36,396 bases of DNA from Prevotellamassilia sp. (GTDB lineage: Bacteria > Bacteroidota > Bacteroidia > Bacteroidales > Bacteroidaceae): positions 1 to 36,396 of the forward strand of contig VSQE01000013.1 of NCBI GenBank assembly GCA_009775705.1, read 5' to 3'. The notes beneath the pieces are model-generated. The model was not told the DNA's origin. It saw only the letters and a list, made by a program, of their open reading frames with translations, and ran no database searches. Position numbers and translations under genes: made by a program. Of the stretch, positions 7,769 through 16,223 are shown in pieces. How positions within the stretch are numbered: the first letter of the stretch is position 1; the number at the start of each line of letters is the position of its first letter.

Positions 7769-9391
7769 ATGACATTCCGCAGATTTATACTCCTGCTTCC
7801 CCTTCTTACCCACGTTCTCACCGGTACAGCCGGCGAGAAGGACCGTGTGACCGTAGCCGTCTTCTCCATCAACGATTTTCACGGAGCCTTTGTCCGCAAC
7901 GATGCACAGGACATTCCCGGCGCTGCCGCCGTATGGCAGACACTGGACTCGCTGAAAGCCGTCTATCCGCACCATCTGACTGTATCGGCAGGCGACAATT
8001 TCGGAGGATCCTACTTCTACTCCGCCACCCGCCACCGCTCGCTCCTGCCCCAGTTTTTCCATGATACGGACATCCGCATCTCGGCCGTAGGAAACCATGA
8101 GTTCGATGAAGGGCAGGACGCGCTGGCAGCCCGCTGGAACGATGTGGAACTGCGACCGCGCAACTGGGACCTATGCTACGTATGCGCCAACGTGCGGGAC
8201 CAAAAAGGACGCACTCCCGACTACATACAACCCTATACGGTTGAAGAGATCGCGCTATCGACAAACAAACGTCTCCGCGTGGCCTTTGTGGGACTCATAG
8301 CATCCAGCACACCGCAGCAGGTAAGTACCCGCCGCATTCAGGGACTGACGTTCAGCGGAGACTATACCGGCGTACTGGACTCACTGCGCCGTACGCCAGG
8401 CTACGAAGCCGTGCGGGAAGCGGACATAAGGTTGCTGCTCACACACATAGGAACACAGATGAATCCGGAACAAAACGCTCCGGAATGGAATGACAAAGAC
8501 AAGAACAACCTGCTGAAGATTAACGACTCGTCTTTCCACGCCATTCTCTCCTCCCATTCGCACGAAGCAGTCTGCGGACGCATCAATCCTACGCATTACC
8601 CCGTTGTACAGGGCCAGTGGCACGGCAACTATATCAGCATGATCAGATTCACCGTCGACACACTGGCCATGCGCGTTGTCAAGGCCGAACCCGAAATCGT
8701 GCGTGTCGCCCCGAAAAAGCACCTTGCGCCGGGCCCCCGCCGTTTGCAGGCTCAGATTGAAGAATTGCTGGAAACGACACGCACACAGGGAGGATGGGCA
8801 CTCAGCAAAACCCTGACCACGGCCCGCCGAACCCTCAGACACGACCGCGAGAATAAATACCGACAGACGGAAATGGGCAACCTCGTATGCACAGCATACG
8901 CCGAAGCGTTCCGCCATGCCGCCTCACTGAAAAAAGAAGACATCGTCATCGGGTGCAGCCACTTCGGCAGCATCCGTTCGGGATTCGTCAAAGGGCCGGT
9001 AAGTGTCCTCAACGTCGGAGAAGTACTGCCTTTTTCCAACCCGCTGAAAACATACCGCCTCACCGGACGGCAGCTCCGTGAATTGGTTGAGACCGGCTTT
9101 CACAACAAAAAATACGGGCACCTGCAAACAAGCCATCTGAAAATCACATCGGACGGTCAGGGACATGTAAAAGCCCTTGCCTACATCCTGCCCGGAACAG
9201 AGAGCCCAAAGACCCTGCCCATCGAGGACAAGACTCCCTGCTATCTCGTAGCCGACGAGTTCATCACGAACGGAGGTGACGGCTACTCTGCCGCCTTTTT
9301 CTCTTCCCTTCAGGAAGTCAAGGCCGACGGCCTGCCCTTCACCACCGATGCCTTCATAGAATATCTGAAACAACTGCCTGCCATCGAATAA
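7769..9391 (+). CDS. Secreted 5'-nucleotidase / metallophosphoesterase
   Basis: This 540-residue exported enzyme begins with a short signal peptide (residues 1-21). Its N-terminal calcineurin-like metallophosphatase domain has the metal-binding motifs INDFHGAF (Asp36, His38), SAGDNFGG (Asp76), VGNHEFDEG (Asn109, His110), LLTHIG and SSHSHEAV. The C-terminal 5'-nucleotidase domain contains VGEVLPFSNPLKTYRLTGRQL and the substrate-loop motif NGGDGYS. The family removes phosphate from extracellular nucleotides such as AMP or UDP-sugars. Here it would act in the periplasm or at the cell surface, and the exact substrate cannot be read. The agmatine deiminase gene starts 24 nt after its stop, so the two are likely co-transcribed from the promoter at 7715-7746. 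Confidence 0.92.
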   Translation: MTFRRFILLLPLLTHVLTGTAGEKDRVTVAVFSINDFHGAFVRNDAQDIPGAAAVWQTLDSLKAVYPHHLTVSAGDNFGGSYFYSATRHRSLLPQFFHDTDIRISAVGNHEFDEGQDALAARWNDVELRPRNWDLCYVCANVRDQKGRTPDYIQPYTVEEIALSTNKRLRVAFVGLIASSTPQQVSTRRIQGLTFSGDYTGVLDSLRRTPGYEAVREADIRLLLTHIGTQMNPEQNAPEWNDKDKNNLLKINDSSFHAILSSHSHEAVCGRINPTHYPVVQGQWHGNYISMIRFTVDTLAMRVVKAEPEIVRVAPKKHLAPGPRRLQAQIEELLETTRTQGGWALSKTLTTARRTLRHDRENKYRQTEMGNLVCTAYAEAFRHAASLKKEDIVIGCSHFGSIRSGFVKGPVSVLNVGEVLPFSNPLKTYRLTGRQLRELVETGFHNKKYGHLQTSHLKITSDGQGHVKALAYILPGTESPKTLPIEDKTPCYLVADEFITNGGDGYSAAFFSSLQEVKADGLPFTTDAFIEYLKQLPAIE

Positions 9392-9415
9392 GAACACATA
9401 AAAACACAGCTGATC

Positions 9416-10555
9416 ATGGGACTTTTCACACTACCGCCGAAACCGCCACAGGACTATCTGGATCTTGACCTTTTTCTGAAAGAACCGGGAGAAGAGGCTC
9501 CGGTCAAAAAATTCCGCCGCACACTGGCCGCAGAATGGTTTCCGCAAAGCGGCATACAAATCACCTGGCCGCATAGCGAAACAGACTGGGCACCGATGCT
9601 GGAAGAAGTGACGGAATGCTATATACGGCTGACCTACGAAATAGCGATACGCGAACCTCTGCTGATCGTCGCTCCCGAAGCCGGCAGCGTCAGAGCATTG
9701 CTCGAAAGCCGCCTGCCGCGCCGGGCCACAAACTCCATTATATACAAGGAATGCCCTACGAACGACACATGGGCGCGCGACCACGGCTTCCTGACCGTAA
9801 TAGGCACAGGCGCTCCCGAACTTCTCGATTACCGCTTCAACGGCTGGGGCGGAAAGTTCGAGGCCGCACTCGACAACACCATCAACCGCCGTCTTTATGA
9901 CAACCGCACATTCAACGGCACGTATACCGACCATCTGAATTTCGAACTGGAAGGAGGGAGCATTGAAAGCGACGGCCTGGGAACACTACTCACTACCTCC
10001 CGCTGTCTGCTCAACCCCAACCGCAACTCCCAACTGGACAAAACGCAGATAGAACGCATCCTGATGGACGAGTTGGGCGTAGAACGCATTCTCTGGCTCA
10101 ACCACGGCTATCTGGCCGGTGACGACACAGACAGCCATATTGACACGCTGGCGCGCCTCTGCCCCGAAAATACGATTGTCTATGTAAAATGCCCGGACGA
10201 ATCGGACGAGCACTTTCAGGAACTGCAACAGATGGAGAACGAACTGAAATCCTTCCACACGGCTTCGGGAGAGCCATTCCGCCTCATTCCGGTACCGTTG
10301 CCCGATGCCGTCTTCGATGAGGACGGCGAACGTCTGCCCGCCACCTATGCCAATTATCTGGTCATGAACTCCGCCGTGCTCTACCCCACATATGCGCAGG
10401 CTGAAAAAGATAACGCGGCAAGATTGTCCCTGCAAAAGGCATTTCCCAGACATGACATCGTCCCGGTAGACTGCCGGCCGCTCATCCGCCAGCACGGTTC
10501 GCTTCATTGCGCCACGATGCAATTTCCCAAAGGGGTGTTGCGCGGTAAAGAATAA
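9416..10555 (+). CDS. aguA: Agmatine deiminase
   Basis: AguA converts agmatine to N-carbamoylputrescine and ammonia, the step before AguB. The protein is a 379-residue member of the guanidino-group-modifying (pentein) family. Visible active-site elements are Asp122 in WARDHG, the EGGSIESDG loop from residue 179, His241 in DSHIDTLAR and the nucleophile Cys365 in GSLHCATMQFP. The typical N-terminal motif AEWFPQSGIQITWPH starts only at residue 39. This protein therefore has a roughly 35-residue leader beyond the common core, with no signal-peptide character and no alternative ATG. It follows the 5'-nucleotidase gene by 24 nt. Its pathway partner aguB lies far away on the other strand. Confidence 0.94.
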   Translation: MGLFTLPPKPPQDYLDLDLFLKEPGEEAPVKKFRRTLAAEWFPQSGIQITWPHSETDWAPMLEEVTECYIRLTYEIAIREPLLIVAPEAGSVRALLESRLPRRATNSIIYKECPTNDTWARDHGFLTVIGTGAPELLDYRFNGWGGKFEAALDNTINRRLYDNRTFNGTYTDHLNFELEGGSIESDGLGTLLTTSRCLLNPNRNSQLDKTQIERILMDELGVERILWLNHGYLAGDDTDSHIDTLARLCPENTIVYVKCPDESDEHFQELQQMENELKSFHTASGEPFRLIPVPLPDAVFDEDGERLPATYANYLVMNSAVLYPTYAQAEKDNAARLSLQKAFPRHDIVPVDCRPLIRQHGSLHCATMQFPKGVLRGKE

Positions 10556-10582
10556 GAACTGTACAATAGTTCTCGCATTTTT
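10555..10582 (+). terminator. Possible terminator after aguA
   Basis: AGAACT (10555-10560) pairs with AGTTCT (10568-10573) around a 7-nt loop. CGCA and a six-T run follow at 10577-10582. The stem is short and weak, so the call is tentative. It sits between convergent genes. Confidence 0.4.
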
Positions 10583-10621
10583 TGCGCGGCACGAAAAAAA
10601 CGCAAAGTCTGTTTTCCTGAA

Positions 10622-11638
10622 CTACAGTCTGCCTCTGTCTGCAACAGAAACGGTTGAGTGGCCTTCCTTCTCTGCTTTCTGACGCGCGGCGTCCGTCTCG
10701 TATGCCTCAACAATCCGCGTCACGAGTTTGTGACGCACGATATCCTTTTTCGTCATCTCGACAAAAACTATGCCAGGAATACCGGCCAGAATACGCAAAG
10801 CCTCAGTCAATCCGCTGCGTTGCGAAGAAGGAAGATCTATCTGCGTCCTGTCTCCCGTCACGATCATCTTGGTGTTCCATCCCATACGGGTAAGAAACAT
10901 CTTGATCTGGGCCGTAGTGGTGTTCTGTGCCTCGTCAAGGATCACCACCGCATCGTTAAGCGTCCGGCCCCGCATGAAGGCAATCGGAGCGATCTGTATA
11001 ACATTCGTAGCGAGATATTCCTGCAACTTGACAGCCGGAATCATCTCCTGCAAGGCATCATAGAGCGGTTGCAGATAAGGATCAATCTTCTCTTTCATGT
11101 CGCCGGGCAGAAAGCCCAGTTTCTCACCGGCTTCGACGGCCGGACGCGAAAGAATGATTTTCTTGATTTCCTTGTTTTTCAAGGCGCGTACCGCCAGTGC
11201 AATGGCTATATAGGTTTTTCCCGAACCGGCAGGGCCCACGGCAAACAGCATATCGTTTCCGGCGTATGCCTCCACCAGCCGCCTCTGATTTTCCGTCCGT
11301 GCGGTAATGGGTTTTCCGCCTGTACTATAAACAATAGCCTCCTCGTCCGGTTCATGCTCCGAAACACGACGTTTCACAAAAGTGATAATATCCTCCTCTG
11401 TAAGCCGGTTGAACTTGGAACTATGATGCTCCAGTGCATGAAAAGTTTCCTCAAAACCGGCCATCTCCTCCTCGCTTCCCATGACTTTCAGCACATTGTC
11501 GCGCCCGATGATACGCAATTTGGGACACAACGCACGCAACAGGCGCAAATTGGCGTTGTTCACACCAAAGAAAACCACAGGATCCGCCTCTTCCAGAATA
11601 AAATGCTTTTCTATCATCTGATGGGTTAAGTCTGACAC
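10622..11638 (-). CDS. PhoH family ATPase
   Basis: This 338-residue cytosolic P-loop NTPase has a KH-like N-terminal region (about residues 15-75, with LRLLRALCPKLRIIGRDNVL). The PhoH ATPase domain follows, with Walker A GPAGSGKT (residues 135-142) and Walker B VVILDEAQ (231-238). The sequences IILSRPAVEAGEKLGFLPGD and FLTRMGWNTKMIVTGDRTQIDL are family signatures. This layout is that of the YbeZ-like PhoH proteins linked to RNA metabolism and ribosome assembly. The precise reaction is not established for this family member. It is transcribed convergently with aguA and divergently from the DUF5715-like gene. A -7 element lies at 11673-11680. Confidence 0.93.
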   Translation of the reverse strand: MSDLTHQMIEKHFILEEADPVVFFGVNNANLRLLRALCPKLRIIGRDNVLKVMGSEEEMAGFEETFHALEHHSSKFNRLTEEDIITFVKRRVSEHEPDEEAIVYSTGGKPITARTENQRRLVEAYAGNDMLFAVGPAGSGKTYIAIALAVRALKNKEIKKIILSRPAVEAGEKLGFLPGDMKEKIDPYLQPLYDALQEMIPAVKLQEYLATNVIQIAPIAFMRGRTLNDAVVILDEAQNTTTAQIKMFLTRMGWNTKMIVTGDRTQIDLPSSQRSGLTEALRILAGIPGIVFVEMTKKDIVRHKLVTRIVEAYETDAARQKAEKEGHSTVSVADRGRL

Positions 11639-11672
11639 TTCCGGACGGACGTACCTCCATCCGGTTTTCCTG

Positions 11673-11680
11673 CAAAATTA
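11673..11680 (-). promoter_or_regulatory. Candidate -7 element of the PhoH gene
   Basis: The - strand reads TAATTTTG, matching TAnnTTTG, 34 nt before the start at 11638. No TTTG -33 box is visible. Confidence 0.4.
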
Positions 11681-11714
11681 ATCAATCTACGGGGAACAGG
11701 TCTGTTTTTTTTAC

Positions 11715-11722
11715 TACTTTTG
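11715..11722 (+). promoter_or_regulatory. Candidate -7 element of the DUF5715-like gene
   Basis: TACTTTTG matches the Bacteroides -7 consensus, 58 nt before the ATG at 11781. The interval 11639-11780 thus carries back-to-back promoters for divergent genes. No good -33 box is present. Confidence 0.4.
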
Positions 11723-11780
11723 TGGTAAAGTTTCCAAAAACTTTATCCTGCCGCAAACAGATCCTCCATATAACCCTGAC

Positions 11781-12602
11781 ATGAAGCTGAAATTCAAGTT
11801 TGAGAGAATCCATTTCCTCCTATCGTTCTGCACCATCGTACTGATTCTTTTTTTTGTGAAATGCACACATCCGGACGTCCTAACGCTCGGCATGCTCGAC
11901 AAAAACAAAGAAACGGACAGTGTCACCGCTCCGCCGGCAGACTCAGTTTTACAGCACAGCCGCTTTGTAGACTCGCTGATTCTGCGGCCGCGGGCCTCCC
12001 TCTGCCTTCTCGACAAACAAGGAAATCCCGTGAAAAACAGGGTTACCAGTGTATCTGACTTCAACACGGTCTTTCCGGACATGAACGATGTGCAACTGGC
12101 CACGGCACAGCGGTTGGGCATTTCGCAGATAGCCGACCGCAACGAGGCAGTCCACCGCAAGAAGGATCTGGTCTACATTGATGACAACCCGTTCTACGAC
12201 ATCAAACCCCTGCACCACTCCATTCCCTATCTGGTGCCCCGGGCCGCCACGCTGCTCACCGAAATATCACGGGCCTTCATCGACTCGTTGGCCTCGAAGG
12301 GCATTCCGTTCCACAAACTGCTGGTCACCTCCGTCCTGCGGACACGCCATGACGTGGAACGCCTGCGGCGCGTCAACCACAACGCTTCGGAACAAAGCTG
12401 CCACCAGTACGGCACAACTTTCGACATCAGCTACAACCACTTTGTGCGGGTGATGGACCCTGACGGGCCCGAACTGCCGCAAACATGGGGTGTGACACTG
12501 AAATCCGTCCTGGCCGAGGTTCTGGAAGATCAGCGGGAACTGGGTACCTGCTATGTAAAATATGAATACAAGCAATCGTGCTTCCACATTACGGCACGAT
12601 AG
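11781..12602 (+). CDS. DUF5715-like membrane-anchored protein with M15-type zinc motif
   Basis: The 273-residue product has an N-terminal hydrophobic segment (residues 11-27) that looks like a signal anchor, placing the rest in the periplasm. The C-terminal half carries TSVLRTRHDVERL (184-196), SCHQYGTTFDIS (206-217) and CFHIT (268-271). These correspond to the conserved blocks of LAS-type peptidases (M15: YRS, SxHxxGxAxD, final HxH/FH). His208, Asp215 and His269 are therefore placed as the three zinc ligands. This suggests a cell-wall D,D- or L,D-peptidase-like fold, although DUF5715 proteins have no reaction known to me. A strong terminator follows at 12641-12679. The hairpin CGGCG/CGCCG at 12607-12620 lies just past the stop. 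Confidence 0.8.
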   Translation: MKLKFKFERIHFLLSFCTIVLILFFVKCTHPDVLTLGMLDKNKETDSVTAPPADSVLQHSRFVDSLILRPRASLCLLDKQGNPVKNRVTSVSDFNTVFPDMNDVQLATAQRLGISQIADRNEAVHRKKDLVYIDDNPFYDIKPLHHSIPYLVPRAATLLTEISRAFIDSLASKGIPFHKLLVTSVLRTRHDVERLRRVNHNASEQSCHQYGTTFDISYNHFVRVMDPDGPELPQTWGVTLKSVLAEVLEDQRELGTCYVKYEYKQSCFHITAR

Positions 12603-12640
12603 GAAACGGCGATCACGCCGTATGGCATAAAATCCTATTT

Positions 12641-12679
12641 ATCAAAAAAGAGATGTCTCACTGACATCTCTTTTTTGAT
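12641..12679. terminator. Strong bidirectional terminator
   Basis: A perfect 17-bp inverted repeat (12641-12657 with 12663-12679) has a 5-nt loop, a GAGATGTC/GACATCTC core and A/T runs on each side. It lies between the convergent DUF5715-like and penicillin-binding protein genes and can serve both. Confidence 0.92.
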
Positions 12680-12711
12680 ACTTCATGGTCTGTATTTCCC
12701 GCTGCTGACCG

Positions 12712-15216
12712 CTATTCCGACAAGTCCTCCGTCTTGTCCAGACTCTCGGGAAGCACTGCGGCCGGATCTCCATCTTTAGATGCCGGTTCACTCCTCTGTT
12801 CCTGTTCGGGCAAAGGACTGCCCTCACCGCCCATGAGATCCTGCACAACCTCGAGACTGTCGCCAAGCAAACTGTCCGGCTCCTCTGCCGGTGCCACATA
12901 ATAGCCCTGATAACTGTTGACGGGAATCTCCTCAGCCGGCTTTCCGTAACGCTGCATGTAACGGTCTTTCAAGGCGGGATCGGAAAGTACCTTCTTCATG
13001 AAAAGTCCGAAGATGGGCAATGCGGTACGACTGCCCTGCCCCAGACGTCCCGTGCGGAAATGGATGCTGCGATACTCACCGCCAACCCAGGCTCCGCCCA
13101 CCAAAGCCGGCGTGACTCCTACAAACCACGCATCGGAATGGTTGTTGGATGTTCCGGTCTTTCCTCCGAAATCAATCTGCCCGTTAAAACCGCCCATATA
13201 CATCATGGCACCCAGCGTCTGCGAAGTTCCTCCCCCGTCACGCACTCCGGCTTCCAGCATTTTCTGCATATAGAACGCGGCACGATAAGGCAAGGCACGC
13301 CTCTGCTGGGGCTGCGCCTCATATACCACCTCGCCTTTGACATTGAGGATTTTGCTCACCAACACTGGCTCCACGTGCATGCCGTTATTGGCTACCACAG
13401 CATATGCGTTCACCAGTTCCATAAGATTGACATCGCTGGAACCGAGTGGCAACGAGGGTGTCTCGTTCAACGGAGACTTTATACCCATGTCGTGAGCGGT
13501 CTGCACAACATGAGGAATACCCACTTCCTGCCCCAGCTTGACAGCAATCGTATTGATGCTCTGCGCAAAAGCTGCCCTCAGGGGAATGTTGGCATTCGTG
13601 AAACGTCCGTTGGCATTATGAGGCTGCCAGATTTCGGTCGTATCGCGCTTTCGGTCGTACACTTCCATTCTTATATAGGAATCCTTACGCGCATCGGCAG
13701 GTGTCAGTCCCTGCTTCATGGCAGCGGCATAGACAAAGAGCTTGAATGTTGATCCCGGCTGGCGCATGGCACTCACCTTGTCGTACTTCCAGGTATTGAA
13801 GTCAATGTCCCCCACGTATGCGCGCACATTTCCCGTGCCGGGCTCCATGGCCACAAAACCGGTATGCATAAAACGCACCATATAACGAATGGAATCCATC
13901 GTGCTCATATATTCCTCTTTCTCTCCATCATAGCTGAAAACCTTCACCGGATGCTTCCGGTTCAGATAATAATTGACGGAATCCGCATTGTCCGGAAAAC
14001 GTGCCACAAGCATTTTATAGGTATCGCTGCGGCGGGCTATGTCCTCTATGAAACCGGGAATCAGGTTTCCACGTTCGTCACGCCAGGGTTCTCCCATGCC
14101 GCGCCAGTGGCTGTCGAAGCTCTGCTGCACCTTGCGCATCTGCTCCCGCACGGCCTCCTCGGCATAACGCTGCATACGGCTGTCCAGCGTAGTATAGATC
14201 TTCAATCCTTGCGTATAGGGATCCAGATCAGGGCATTTCTCCTTTATATAGTCGGCCACAGCCTGCCGGAAATACAATGCCTCACCATCGTAGGCGCTCT
14301 CCACATTGAAATTCAGCTTGATGGGAAGTGCCTTCAAGGAATCACACTCTTCTGCCGAAATATGTCCGTGGCTCCTCAGATTCTCCAGCACGACATTGCG
14401 ACGCTTCAGACTGTTCTTGGGATTGATACGCGGATTATAAGCCGAGGTGGCTTTCAGCAAACCGACCAGCACGGCCGCCTCTTCGGGTTTCAACTGCATG
14501 GGCGTCGTGTTGAAATAGGTCTTGGCAGCCGTCTTTATGCCAAAGGCATTCGATCCGAAATCCACGGTATTGGCATACATGCGCAGAATGTCTTTCTTGG
14601 AGCAGAACATCTCCAGCTCTATGGCCAGAATCATCTCCTTGCTCTTCATGACCAGAATGCTCACCCCGGGGATTTTACCCAACAGACCGGTTGAATAATT
14701 GGTACGCATGCGGAACATGTTCTTTACAAGTTGCTGGGTAATGGTGGATGCACCGCGGGCACGGCCGCGCACGGCATCCTTTGCTGCCGCGAAGAGTCCT
14801 TGAACATCCACTCCGCAATGACTGTAGAAACGTTCGTCCTCGGTAGAGATCAGCGTCTTGAAAAAGACCGGGCTGATGGAATCGTAAGGTACAGGAGAAC
14901 GGTTTTCGCTAAAAAACTTCCCTATGACTTTTCCATCGGAGGAATAGATTTCCGAAGCTGCTGCCGTCTTGGGATTCATGATGTCGTCCAGCGAGGGAGA
15001 CTTGCCGAAAAGCCAGAACAGATTGACAGAAACGGCAAACACATAAAACAGAAGGAAGACTATAAAAGAAAGGAAAGCGGCCAGAAGTTTCCTCCACCAG
15101 GGTTTTCCCCGATACAATCCGACATACCAATGTCCTATTCCGAGAAAGCCTTTCCCTATCTTCGAGAGAAAAGTCATCGAGCGGGACCACAGTCCTCCGG
15201 ATGCTTCATTTTTCAT
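12712..15216 (-). CDS. Class A penicillin-binding protein (PBP1A)
   Basis: This bifunctional peptidoglycan synthase is anchored in the inner membrane. The 834-residue form starts at 15216 (MKNEASGGLWS). A single membrane helix spans about residues 43-69. The glycosyltransferase (GT51) domain carries the catalytic motif STEDERFYSH (about 124-133) and GASTITQQLVKN. The transpeptidase domain has SxxK in GSTFKL (Ser489), the SIN triad (553-555) and KTGT (686-689). The tail after residue ~780 is Glu/Pro/Asp-rich. Upstream of 15216 the frame stays open for 69 codons, but that part overlaps miaA and lacks family resemblance. It is the last gene of the lpx-miaA cluster, 44 nt after miaA, and also has its own -7 element. 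Confidence 0.95.
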   Translation of the reverse strand: MKNEASGGLWSRSMTFLSKIGKGFLGIGHWYVGLYRGKPWWRKLLAAFLSFIVFLLFYVFAVSVNLFWLFGKSPSLDDIMNPKTAAASEIYSSDGKVIGKFFSENRSPVPYDSISPVFFKTLISTEDERFYSHCGVDVQGLFAAAKDAVRGRARGASTITQQLVKNMFRMRTNYSTGLLGKIPGVSILVMKSKEMILAIELEMFCSKKDILRMYANTVDFGSNAFGIKTAAKTYFNTTPMQLKPEEAAVLVGLLKATSAYNPRINPKNSLKRRNVVLENLRSHGHISAEECDSLKALPIKLNFNVESAYDGEALYFRQAVADYIKEKCPDLDPYTQGLKIYTTLDSRMQRYAEEAVREQMRKVQQSFDSHWRGMGEPWRDERGNLIPGFIEDIARRSDTYKMLVARFPDNADSVNYYLNRKHPVKVFSYDGEKEEYMSTMDSIRYMVRFMHTGFVAMEPGTGNVRAYVGDIDFNTWKYDKVSAMRQPGSTFKLFVYAAAMKQGLTPADARKDSYIRMEVYDRKRDTTEIWQPHNANGRFTNANIPLRAAFAQSINTIAVKLGQEVGIPHVVQTAHDMGIKSPLNETPSLPLGSSDVNLMELVNAYAVVANNGMHVEPVLVSKILNVKGEVVYEAQPQQRRALPYRAAFYMQKMLEAGVRDGGGTSQTLGAMMYMGGFNGQIDFGGKTGTSNNHSDAWFVGVTPALVGGAWVGGEYRSIHFRTGRLGQGSRTALPIFGLFMKKVLSDPALKDRYMQRYGKPAEEIPVNSYQGYYVAPAEEPDSLLGDSLEVVQDLMGGEGSPLPEQEQRSEPASKDGDPAAVLPESLDKTEDLSE

Positions 15217-15244
15217 AAAGTGTGTTTTTGATGGTTGTTCTCTG

Positions 15245-15252
15245 CAAAAGTA
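15245..15252 (-). promoter_or_regulatory. Candidate -7 element of the PBP1A gene
   Basis: The - strand reads TACTTTTG in the 44-nt gap between miaA and the penicillin-binding protein gene, 28 nt before its start. No -33 box is seen. It may supplement read-through from the lpx operon. Confidence 0.35.
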
Positions 15253-15260
15253 AGAAATAA

Positions 15261-16223
15261 CTATTTGCTCTTTATTTCTTTTTGTATAAAATATCTTATT
15301 TTGTCTGTTTCGTCCGGATGAAACCAGTGTGTCTCCACGTCCTTTCTGAACCAAGTCATCTGCTTGCGGGAATAGACCCGGGTGTTGCGTTGGATTTTCT
15401 CTAAAGAGAAATCCAGTGTCCATTCGCCGTCTAAATAACGAAACAGTTCCTTATACCCCACGGTATTGAGAGAATTGAACGCACGATACGGATAGACACG
15501 CCGCGCCTCATCAAGCAAACCGGCAGCCATCATGTCGTCCACACGGGCATTGATACGCGCATAAAGTTCTTCTCGATCCCGCTGCAAGCCTATCTTCAAT
15601 ATCCGGAAAGGGCGCGGCCTCACCTCATTCCGGCGGAAGGAGGTATAGGTACGCCCCGTCATATAACAGATTTCCAAAGCATGGATCACACGTTTGGGAT
15701 TCCGGATATCGCAGGCCGCATGATATTCGGGATCAAGAAGACGCAGTTCCTCCGCCAAGGCTGACAGTCCCTCACGCTCATAGCGCCCACGCATCATCTG
15801 TCGAGTCTCGTCATCAATGGTCGGGATGTCATCTATCCCTTTACAGACGGCATCAATATACATCATCGACCCTCCGGAAAGAATCACCACATCCTGATGC
15901 TGGAACAATTGCTCCAGCAACCGGAGCACATCGGCCTCGTATTGCGCCGCACTGTAATAGTCCTCCAGCCCCAGCATCCCCACAAAATGATGCCTCACAC
16001 GCTGCATATCGGCAAGCGAAGGGGCAGCCGTGCCTATCGGCAAATCACGATAGAGCTGACGGGAATCGGCATTGATGACGGAAGTACGGAAAAACTCAGC
16101 CATTTGCAGACTGAGTTCCGTTTTTCCGACACCTGTCGGGCCTAATATCACCAATAGTGTCTTCAAGATATTATTGCTCTGTGCCTGACGGACATCAATA
16201 GGAATTGCCCTCGCTGATTTCAA
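15261..16223 (-). CDS. miaA: tRNA dimethylallyltransferase
   Basis: MiaA adds a dimethylallyl group to N6 of A37 in tRNAs that read codons starting with U. The sequence shows the P-loop GPTGVGKT (residues 28-35), the catalytic block INADSRQLYRDLPIGTA (Asp53), IWGG-like ILSGGSMMYIDAV, TVGYKELFRYLDGEW and the C-terminal YSRKQMTWFRKD, all typical. The ATG at 16223 gives 320 residues and overlaps the previous gene by 29 nt. The family core begins at about residue 20. A TTG at 16166 (start of LKTLLVILG) would give 301 residues without the overlap and is a realistic alternative. It lies in the lpx operon upstream of the penicillin-binding protein gene. Confidence 0.93.
   Translation of the reverse strand: MKSARAIPIDVRQAQSNNILKTLLVILGPTGVGKTELSLQMAEFFRTSVINADSRQLYRDLPIGTAAPSLADMQRVRHHFVGMLGLEDYYSAAQYEADVLRLLEQLFQHQDVVILSGGSMMYIDAVCKGIDDIPTIDDETRQMMRGRYEREGLSALAEELRLLDPEYHAACDIRNPKRVIHALEICYMTGRTYTSFRRNEVRPRPFRILKIGLQRDREELYARINARVDDMMAAGLLDEARRVYPYRAFNSLNTVGYKELFRYLDGEWTLDFSLEKIQRNTRVYSRKQMTWFRKDVETHWFHPDETDKIRYFIQKEIKSK

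Noticed and set aside
10658..11629. A 323-codon + strand frame antisense to the PhoH-family gene (and a similar one at 17878-18966 inside lpxC/fabZ)
   Set aside because: Both mirror conserved enzymes whose catalytic motifs are intact on the - strand. The antisense products look like no known family.
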